From Candidatus Bipolaricaulota bacterium (GTDB lineage: Bacteria > Bipolaricaulota > Bipolaricaulia > RBG-16-55-9 > DRXL01): a DNA stretch of 6,677 nucleotides. The DNA lies in the NCBI GenBank assembly GCA_023512665.1, contig JAILZC010000050.1, forward strand, positions 1 through 6,677, written 5' to 3'. A model generated the notes under the pieces. The model had not been told where the DNA came from, searched no databases, and worked only from the letters and a program-made list of their open reading frames with translations. Numbering within the stretch: the stretch's first letter is position 1; each line of letters opens with the position of its first letter. The position numbers were made by a program, and so were the translations under genes. Positions 1-4,382 of this stretch are shown here, piece after piece.

Positions 1-970
1 CACTGTTGTCATCAAGCCCGCGCCGACGACCCCGCTCACAACTCTAGAGTTAGCCAAGATTGCTGAGGCCGTGGGTCTGCCTCCGGGAGTCTATAACGTG
101 CTCACCGATCCAACCCCAGCGACAGTGGGCAGTGTCCTCTGCGCGCATCCGTTAGTGAACAAGATCGCCTTTACGGGTTCGACCGCGACCGGCACGAAGA
201 TCATGCAACTAGCTGCGCCCAACATCACGCGCGTCTCCCTCGAACTTGGGGGCAAAGCCCCATTTATTGTCTTCGCTGATTGCGACTTTGAGAGGACTCT
301 CGCTCAGGCGCTCTTGGCGAACTTCTTCGCTCAGGGACAGATGTGCACCGCCGGGGCGAGGTTGCTCCTTGAGCGCCCCATCTATCAGAAATTTTTAGAC
401 GCGTTCGTCGAGCGCGCTTCTAAACTCAAGATCGGCGACCCCAGCGACCCCATGACCGAGTTCGGCACGCTCCATTCCCAAGCGCAACTCGACAAAGTGA
501 AGCACTACGTGAAGCTCGCTCACGAGCAAGGGGCGCGCTTGGTGTTAGGCGGCAAGCAGCCCACGGGAAGCGAATTCGAGCGCGGCTTCTTCTTTGAACC
601 CACAGTCTTTACTGACGTTCAGCCGACGATGACTCTCGCGTGCGAGGAAGTCTTTGGCCCCGTCGTCGGCGTGATGGCTTTTGAGGGCGAGGACGAAGCC
701 GTGAAGATCGCTAACGCTGTCGAGTACGGCTTAGCGGCGGGGATCTTCACGCAAGACATCAGCAAAGCGTTACGGATGGCGCATCGGGTCAAAGCGGGGC
801 GGATCTGGGTCAACTGTTACAACATGCATCCGGCGGGGGTGCCCTACGGGGGTTTTAAGAAGAGTGGCTTTGGCCGTGAGGCTGGGCTGCAGTGCTTGCT
901 CGATCTGTATACTGAGACTAAGAGCGTGCAGGTTGACATCAGCCCAGACTTCTTCGATTGGTTCATGTAA
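1..970 (+). CDS. Aldehyde dehydrogenase (NAD(P)-dependent), 5'-truncated by window edge
   Basis: Oxidises an aldehyde to its carboxylic acid with NAD(P)+, in the cytoplasm. The open frame runs from base 2 without a start, giving 322 visible residues; family members are about 480-500 residues, so roughly 165 N-terminal residues lie outside. The GTG at 71 is internal: the upstream 23 residues already match the family (the VIKPA and TPLTTLELA stretch). Visible landmarks: Rossmann motif GSTATG (visible residues 59-64), ELGGK with the general-base Glu (codon 242-244), GQMCTAG with the catalytic Cys (codon 344-346), EVFGPV with the nicotinamide-ribose Glu (codon 647-649), and the C-terminal PYGGFKKSGFGRE motif. 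All catalytic residues are intact. It belongs to the broad betaine-aldehyde/succinate-semialdehyde-like group; the exact substrate cannot be read. Its stop is directly followed by a hairpin array and then an alcohol dehydrogenase gene, which suggests paired alcohol/aldehyde/acid chemistry. Confidence 0.95.
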   Translation, partial: TVVIKPAPTTPLTTLELAKIAEAVGLPPGVYNVLTDPTPATVGSVLCAHPLVNKIAFTGSTATGTKIMQLAAPNITRVSLELGGKAPFIVFADCDFERTLAQALLANFFAQGQMCTAGARLLLERPIYQKFLDAFVERASKLKIGDPSDPMTEFGTLHSQAQLDKVKHYVKLAHEQGARLVLGGKQPTGSEFERGFFFEPTVFTDVQPTMTLACEEVFGPVVGVMAFEGEDEAVKIANAVEYGLAAGIFTQDISKALRMAHRVKAGRIWVNCYNMHPAGVPYGGFKKSGFGREAGLQCLLDLYTETKSVQVDISPDFFDWFM

Positions 971-985
971 CCAGACTTCGTCTGG
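971..985. repeat. 15-base palindromic unit, copy 1
   Basis: CCAGACTTCGTCTGG: 6-bp perfect stem with a TTC loop. It starts immediately after the TAA of the aldehyde dehydrogenase gene and abuts copy 2 with no spacer. Confidence 0.8.
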
Positions 986-1000
986 CCAGGCTTCGCCTGG
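986..1000. repeat. 15-base palindromic unit, copy 2 (compensatory variant)
   Basis: CCAGGCTTCGCCTGG: same loop as copy 1. One base pair is changed on both arms (A-T at 975/981 becomes G-C at 990/996), so pairing is kept. This paired change argues that the fold itself is maintained. Confidence 0.8.
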
Positions 1001-1009
1001 GCCGTTCGT

Positions 1010-1030
1010 CTTGCCGCCGAAGGCGGCAAG
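1010..1030. repeat. 9-bp perfect hairpin with GAA loop
   Basis: CTTGCCGCC at 1010-1018 pairs fully with GGCGGCAAG at 1022-1030 around a GAA loop. It lies between palindromic copies 2 and 3. Its sequence is unrelated to the 15-base unit. Confidence 0.8.
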
Positions 1031-1039
1031 GTGTACAGT

Positions 1040-1054
1040 CCAGACGCAGTCTGG
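1040..1054. repeat. 15-base palindromic unit, copy 3 (loop variant)
   Basis: CCAGACGCAGTCTGG: arms identical to copy 1, loop GCA in place of TTC. The identical arms mean copies 1 and 3 could also pair with each other in trans or at long range. Confidence 0.8.
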
Positions 1055-1055
1055 C

Positions 1056-1080
1056 CCCCCTTCCCGTGTCGGGAAGGGGG
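1056..1080. repeat. 11-bp perfect GC-rich hairpin
   Basis: CCCCCTTCCCG at 1056-1066 pairs with CGGGAAGGGGG at 1070-1080 around a TGT loop. It is the most stable stem of the array by length and GC content. It is followed by CTAGGGGGTT rather than a T-run, so a classical Rho-independent terminator is not supported on the + strand. Confidence 0.8.
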
Positions 1081-1099
1081 CTAGGGGGTTAGGTCCTAG

Positions 1100-1107
1100 A
1101 AAGGGAG
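1100..1107 (+). promoter_or_regulatory. Ribosome binding site of the alcohol dehydrogenase gene
   Basis: AAAGGGAG, 6 bases before the ATG at 1114. It directly follows the last weak stem of the hairpin array (which ends at 1099), so folding of the array could affect its access. Confidence 0.6.
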
Positions 1108-1113
1108 CGCTCT

Positions 1114-2235
1114 ATGCAGGAGGCTTTCTTCAGTTTTGAGCTGCCCACGAGAATTCTCTTTGGCGTTGGGGCTCTGGGTAATCTGCGCTTAGAGTGTGAC
1201 ACCCACGGTTGGAAGTCAGCGTTGATTGTCACTGATAGTGGGGTACGCCAAGCGGGGCTGCTAGAACGGCTCACAGCACAGCTTGAGGGCCTCGACTATG
1301 CCGTCTACGACGGGATTCTCCCTAACCCGACGGTGCAGTGCATCGAGGGAGCTGTAGCCCTTGCCCAAGGGCGGGATGTGCTCATTGCTCTCGGCGGCGG
1401 TAGCGTGCTCGACAGCGCAAAAGCTCTCAATGCCGTCAAGACCCACGGCGGCTCAGTGTTGCACTATGAGGGCAACGATGCCGTGCCCGGCCCCTGCGGC
1501 CCGCTCGTCGCTATCCCTACGACGGCTGGGACGGGCAGCGAAGTGACGTTCATCGCGATGGTCACCGTGCCGGAGCGCCAACAGAAGCTCCCCTTGGTCA
1601 GCCGATACTTGGCTCCGACGCTCGCTATTGTTGACCCCGAACTCACAAGAACACTGCCGCCCAGCGTCACGGCGCACACGGGGCTCGATGCGCTCACCCA
1701 TGCTGTTGAGACATTGGTCTCGGTCTCGGCGCAGCCGATAGCGGATCTCTTGGCTTTGCAGGCGATCAAGTTAATCACGCAGTATCTGCCTATGGCCGTC
1801 AAAGAGGGCGAGAATATGGAAGCCCGGGCGAATCTCTCTTACGCGGCCTTGACGGCGGGCATTGCATTTAGTAACGGCTGGACCGGGATGGCGCACGCAC
1901 TGGCGCACGCACTGGGTGGGCTCTATGATCTGCCGCACGGGCTGTGCTGCGCCCTGGCGCTGCCAGCGACGATGGAGTTCAATCTTGAAACTCAAAGAGC
2001 GAAATATGAGCAGATCGCGCAGGCGTTGGGAGCGGCTTCGGCGCAAGAGGGGATCGCGCGCGTGCGGGAGCTGATGCGAGAGGTCGGAGTTCCCATGCGC
2101 TTGCGGGACGTAGGTGTGCCAGAGAGCGATCTGGACAAGATCACTGAGCTTGCTCTTGCAGACGGCACGATTCTCTTTAACCCGCGCCAGCCCAGTGCTG
2201 AGGAGCTGCGCGCGCTGGTGCAGAAGGTCTTTTGA
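1114..2235 (+). CDS. Iron-containing (group III) alcohol dehydrogenase family protein
   Basis: Predicted cytoplasmic NAD(P)-dependent interconversion of an alcohol and an aldehyde or ketone; the family also includes lactaldehyde reductase and maleylacetate reductases. At 373 residues it is close to the usual length of about 380. N-terminal half: dinucleotide-binding domain with GVGALGNL (17-24), VTDSG with Asp41 (at the position that favours NAD(H) in FucO), GGGSVLDSAK (94-103) and PTTAGTGSE (135-143). C-terminal half: all-helical metal domain with the four expected metal ligands Asp192, His196 (TGLDALTHAVE), His261 and His275 (PHG). The spacing matches that known for FucO. The ATG at 1114 is preceded at 6 bases by AAAGGGAG, which supports the start. 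It sits downstream of the aldehyde dehydrogenase, separated by the hairpin array. Family assignment is strong; the substrate is unknown. Confidence 0.93.
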   Translation: MQEAFFSFELPTRILFGVGALGNLRLECDTHGWKSALIVTDSGVRQAGLLERLTAQLEGLDYAVYDGILPNPTVQCIEGAVALAQGRDVLIALGGGSVLDSAKALNAVKTHGGSVLHYEGNDAVPGPCGPLVAIPTTAGTGSEVTFIAMVTVPERQQKLPLVSRYLAPTLAIVDPELTRTLPPSVTAHTGLDALTHAVETLVSVSAQPIADLLALQAIKLITQYLPMAVKEGENMEARANLSYAALTAGIAFSNGWTGMAHALAHALGGLYDLPHGLCCALALPATMEFNLETQRAKYEQIAQALGAASAQEGIARVRELMREVGVPMRLRDVGVPESDLDKITELALADGTILFNPRQPSAEELRALVQKVF

Positions 2236-2250
2236 GGCGCGAACTGTAGC

Positions 2251-2280
2251 TTGAACTTCGCATCATCTTTAGAGTAAACT
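2251..2280 (+). promoter_or_regulatory. Possible sigma-70-type promoter before hicB
   Basis: TTGAAC (2251-2256) and TAAACT (2275-2280) are separated by 18 bases, each matching 4 of 6 consensus positions. The 66-base gap is AT-richer than the flanking genes and lies just upstream of hicB, where toxin-antitoxin pairs usually carry their own promoter. The match is only moderate and could be chance. Confidence 0.3.
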
Positions 2281-2286
2281 GATGTG

Positions 2287-2294
2287 AAAGGGGA
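2287..2294 (+). promoter_or_regulatory. Ribosome binding site deciding the hicB start
   Basis: AAAGGGGA, 7 bases before the ATG at 2302. An in-frame GTG at 2284 overlaps the region just upstream of this site and has no such spacing, so ATG 2302 is preferred. Confidence 0.6.
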
Positions 2295-2301
2295 ACCAAT
2301 A

Positions 2302-2532
2302 ATGGCGAGCAAGCGTAAAGAAGTCCTGAAGCTTCCCGTCACGCTCGATCTTGGCGAAGATGGTTATATCATTGCGGAGTGTCCGGCTATCCCAGGGTGC
2401 GTCTCCCAAGGCCGTACTCGTGAAGAAGCTCTGGAGAACATCAAAGACGCAATCCTCGCTTGCTTAGAGGTGCGCAAGCGGCGAGGTATGCCATTGACCG
2501 TTGAGACTCACGAGATCGAGGTGGCTGTGTGA
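2302..2532 (+). CDS. hicB: HicB family antitoxin, short form
   Basis: Predicted antitoxin that binds and neutralises the HicA mRNA interferase encoded next to it. It has 76 residues with the HicB core: an LPVTLDLGEDGYIIAECP strand region (11-28), the PGCVSQGRTREEA motif (31-43) and the helix ENIKDAILACLEVRKRRG (45-62). This is the partial RNase-H-like fold of the family. The protein ends soon after the core, so the C-terminal helix-turn-helix or ribbon-helix-helix DNA-binding domain of longer HicB proteins is absent. Autorepression by this protein alone is therefore doubtful. A single base separates its stop from the hicA GTG, which implies translational coupling. The order is hicB then hicA, the reverse of the E. 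coli arrangement but known in other bacteria. Family assignment is strong. Confidence 0.88.
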   Translation: MASKRKEVLKLPVTLDLGEDGYIIAECPAIPGCVSQGRTREEALENIKDAILACLEVRKRRGMPLTVETHEIEVAV

Positions 2533-2533
2533 A

Positions 2534-2767
2534 GTGCCGCGCCTTCCGCGAATCAGTGGGGAAGAAGCCGTGAAAGCATTTGTGAGAGCTGGCTGGACTC
2601 TTGATCGTCTGAGTCAACGGAATCACTTTGTGCTCACTCGACCGGGAAGTCTTTACTCGCTCTCTGTGCCTAATCACAAAGAGCTCGACAGAGGTCTCTT
2701 GCGTAGCTTGATACGCAAAGCCGGCTTGACTGTTGAAGAGTTCGTTCAACTTTTGAAGAGGGAATAG
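2534..2767 (+). CDS. hicA: HicA family mRNA interferase toxin
   Basis: Predicted translation-dependent mRNA-cleaving toxin with a double-stranded-RNA-binding-like fold. The GTG at 2534, one base after the hicB stop, gives a 77-residue protein beginning MPRLPRISGEEAVKAF, which matches the typical HicA N-terminus (family length about 60-80). An earlier in-frame start at 2501 inside hicB would add 11 residues that do not fit the family. The catalytic His is His31 in RNHFVLTRPG, where most members have GSH before the rest of the strand. The downstream PNHKELDRGLLRSLIRKAGLTVEEF segment is characteristic. Bases 2581-2700 count to 61 G+C of 120 (51%), against 63% in a sample of the enolase-superfamily gene (3721-3780), which suggests separate origin of the pair. 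The toxin looks intact. Confidence 0.88.
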   Translation: MPRLPRISGEEAVKAFVRAGWTLDRLSQRNHFVLTRPGSLYSLSVPNHKELDRGLLRSLIRKAGLTVEEFVQLLKRE

Positions 2768-2772
2768 CTAAT

Positions 2773-2780
2773 AAAGGAGG
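2773..2780 (+). promoter_or_regulatory. Strong ribosome binding site deciding the SCP2 protein start
   Basis: AAAGGAGG, followed by T, is close to a full anti-Shine-Dalgarno match, 5 bases before the ATG at 2786. An in-frame GTG at 2780 overlaps the site itself and so cannot be the real start. Confidence 0.75.
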
Positions 2781-2785
2781 TGTCT

Positions 2786-3190
2786 ATGGGCTTTCCCTAT
2801 CAGGACCCGCAGCAAGCCAAAGAGTTCGTGCTCGGGTTTGCCAACCGACTCAGGGACGTCAAGGAGATCTACGAAGGCTGGTCGGCCCTGAAGATGCTCG
2901 TCGGGATTCATATTAAACAACCCGATATAGACTTTTGGGTGGACGCCCGCGGCGAGGGGATGCAGATCTGCGAGACCCACCCCGGCGGCGAAGAGGATGC
3001 GTCTCTCACTTTGACAGCCGAGCTCTTCCATAAGCTCTACACGGGCCAAGAGAACGCCATGCTCGCGTTCACCAAAAGACTTATTCAGCCCAAGGGCAAA
3101 GTGAGCGGTATTATGCAGCTCACACGCACCATGCCCCAAGCTGTCGAGGCGTATAAACGCTACTTGGCCGAGAAAGGGGTGAAGGCATAA
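2786..3190 (+). CDS. Stand-alone SCP2 (sterol carrier protein 2)-type lipid/acyl-binding protein
   Basis: Small soluble protein of 134 residues consisting of one SCP2 domain, the usual size for bacterial single-domain members. The pattern is that of the fold: an N-terminal helix (residues 9-30), strands around DIDFWVDARGEGMQICE (47-63) and ASLTLTAE (72-79), then ELFHKLYTGQENAMLAF and a PKGKVSG segment before the final helix. In the family this domain forms a hydrophobic tunnel that holds sterols, fatty acyl chains or acyl-CoA. No catalytic domain is fused. It follows hicA by 18 bases with its own strong ribosome site, and its stop is two bases before the next GTG, so it is probably translated together with the enolase-superfamily enzyme. 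A role in carrying or sensing a hydrophobic intermediate of the pathway is inference. Family assignment is fairly sure. Confidence 0.8.
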   Translation: MGFPYQDPQQAKEFVLGFANRLRDVKEIYEGWSALKMLVGIHIKQPDIDFWVDARGEGMQICETHPGGEEDASLTLTAELFHKLYTGQENAMLAFTKRLIQPKGKVSGIMQLTRTMPQAVEAYKRYLAEKGVKA

Positions 3191-3192
3191 CA

Positions 3193-4320
3193 GTGCGCAT
3201 CACCGGCGTCACTGTGAAGCTATTAGAGTATCCGTTGGAGCAGCCCTTCTATCCCGCGTGGCTGCCCGGATATCCCCAAGCGTTTCATCGGGTCAATCTG
3301 GTCATTCTTGAGACCGATGAAGGGATCAGGGGCTACTCAGCGGGCTTTGCCTTCGGGCAAGAAGGGCTGAAGCTCGGAGAGTTGCTTGCTCCCTTCTTGC
3401 TGGGGCGCGATCCGTTCAACGTTGAAGATATTCTCAAAATCTTGCGCTCGGCGACGTTTCTGGGAATGAGGCTGTGGTACGTCGAACCGGCGCTCTGGGA
3501 TATCATCGGCAAAGCGCTGAACGTCCCGGTCTATAAGCTCTTAGGCGGCTACCAAGAGAGAATAAGAGCCTACGCGAGCACAGGGGAGCTGAAGGGCATC
3601 GAAGAACGCTTAGAATATATTGAGCACATTCAGAAGATGGGCTTCCGCGCGGTGAAGCTGCGCTTTCACAGTCTTGATTGGCGCGACGATATGAAAGTCG
3701 CGCGGGCGGTGCGCGAGCATTTTCCAGATATCGAGCTGATGGTGGACGCGAACATGGGCTGGCGCGTGGCGGGCCTAGGGGAAGCGCCCCATTGGGATTT
3801 GGCGACGGCGCAGCGCGTCGCCGAAGAACTCAAAGAGCTCGGCGTGCTCTGGCTCGAAGAGCCGTTAGAGAAGAACGACTATCACGGGTATCGTCTGCTG
3901 CGCCAGAGAGTGGGGATCGCGCTTGCCGGCGGGGAGATGAACTCTGATCTCCACGAGTTCCGCGAGCTGATTCTCAATGAGTCACTCGATATTCTGCAGC
4001 CGGACGCGATGCTCTCTGGGGGAATTTTGACAGCGAAGAAGATCGCAGCGATGGCCGAAGCTTTTGGACTGCGCATCGCACCGCACACGTGGACGAGCGG
4101 GCTGGGCTTGGCAGCCAATCTGCACGTGATGGGAGCCTGCCCCAATTGCGAGTGGGCAGAGTTTCCCTACGAGCCGCCGGGCTGGACGCCCCAAGCCCGG
4201 GACTTCTTTTTGAAAAAACCGTTGATGATTGACCCTGACGGATATATCTCCGTTCCGTCTGGGCCGGGGCTTGGAGTGGAGCTTGATGAAGAGACATTGA
4301 CACGCTACGCCAAGGGCTGA
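3193..4320 (+). CDS. Mandelate racemase/muconate lactonizing enzyme family protein (MR-type, enolase superfamily)
   Basis: Predicted Mg2+-dependent enzyme that abstracts the proton alpha to a carboxylate; relatives are sugar-acid dehydratases, racemases and cycloisomerases. 375 residues, full length. N-terminal alpha+beta capping domain (1 to about 120), then the TIM-like barrel. Aligning motifs to mandelate racemase gives metal ligands Asp185 (VDAN), Glu222 (WLEEP) and Glu248 (GGEMN). The His-Asp dyad is His298 (APHTW) and Asp271 (QPDAM), and Glu323 lies at the position of the electrophilic Glu. On the second strand the motif is Lys155-Leu-Arg157, that is KxR rather than the KxK of mandelate racemase. 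The His-Asp dyad puts it in the MR subgroup and not in the lysine-pair MLE or epimerase subgroups. The GTG start is two bases after the SCP2 stop with GAAGG 7 bases upstream. The substrate cannot be named. Confidence 0.92.
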   Translation: MRITGVTVKLLEYPLEQPFYPAWLPGYPQAFHRVNLVILETDEGIRGYSAGFAFGQEGLKLGELLAPFLLGRDPFNVEDILKILRSATFLGMRLWYVEPALWDIIGKALNVPVYKLLGGYQERIRAYASTGELKGIEERLEYIEHIQKMGFRAVKLRFHSLDWRDDMKVARAVREHFPDIELMVDANMGWRVAGLGEAPHWDLATAQRVAEELKELGVLWLEEPLEKNDYHGYRLLRQRVGIALAGGEMNSDLHEFRELILNESLDILQPDAMLSGGILTAKKIAAMAEAFGLRIAPHTWTSGLGLAANLHVMGACPNCEWAEFPYEPPGWTPQARDFFLKKPLMIDPDGYISVPSGPGLGVELDEETLTRYAKG

Positions 4321-4321
4321 C

Positions 4322-4351
4322 TTGCACGGAAGGCGGTCGAGCGGCTAAGAT
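4322..4351 (+). promoter_or_regulatory. Weak candidate promoter before the solute-binding protein gene
   Basis: TTGCAC (4322-4327) and TAAGAT (4346-4351) with an 18-base spacer, matching 3 and 4 of 6 sigma-70 consensus positions. The 62-base gap is the only spacing between the enolase-superfamily and transporter genes. The match is poor, and read-through from upstream is equally possible. Confidence 0.2.
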
Positions 4352-4367
4352 AAACACACGGAGTGCC

Positions 4368-4375
4368 GGAGGAGG
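4368..4375 (+). promoter_or_regulatory. Ribosome binding site of the solute-binding protein gene
   Basis: GGAGGAGG, 7 bases before the ATG at 4383. It favours that ATG over the in-frame ATG at 4389, which would lie 13 bases away. Confidence 0.7.
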
Positions 4376-4382
4376 ACGAGCT

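Larger units (their letters stand above)
971..1099. repeat. Intergenic array of five tandem perfect hairpins (plus one weak)
   Basis: The 143-base gap between the two dehydrogenase genes is almost wholly made of inverted repeats: 971-985, 986-1000, 1010-1030, 1040-1054 and 1056-1080, each with a three-base loop and no mismatch. A weaker 5-bp stem follows (CTAGG at 1081-1085 with CCTAG at 1095-1099), ending just before the ribosome site of the next gene. The first unit begins on the base after the aldehyde dehydrogenase stop codon. No T-run follows any stem, so these are not canonical intrinsic terminators. Plausible roles are mRNA stabilisation, differential expression of the two genes, or a REP-like dispersed palindrome cluster. 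The structure is seen directly; the function is inference. Confidence 0.85.

Noticed and set aside
1056..1090. Intrinsic terminator after the aldehyde dehydrogenase gene
   Set aside because: The stem is strong, but the following bases (CTAGGGGGTT) contain no T-run. It is described as a hairpin only.
971..1099. CRISPR array
   Set aside because: The units are 15-base palindromes without regular spacers of 25-40 bases, and no cas gene is present.
864..1139. Open + strand frame running through the end of the aldehyde dehydrogenase gene and the hairpin array
   Set aside because: It overlaps a well-supported gene, its translation is shaped by the palindromes, and it matches no family. No ribosome site supports it.
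1889..1912. Tandem copy of a 12-base word (GGCGCACGCACT) inside the alcohol dehydrogenase gene
   Set aside because: It encodes AHALAHAL, and the family normally has His residues spaced like this around the third metal ligand. The repeat follows from conserved protein sequence and not from a duplication; protein length and ligand spacing are normal.
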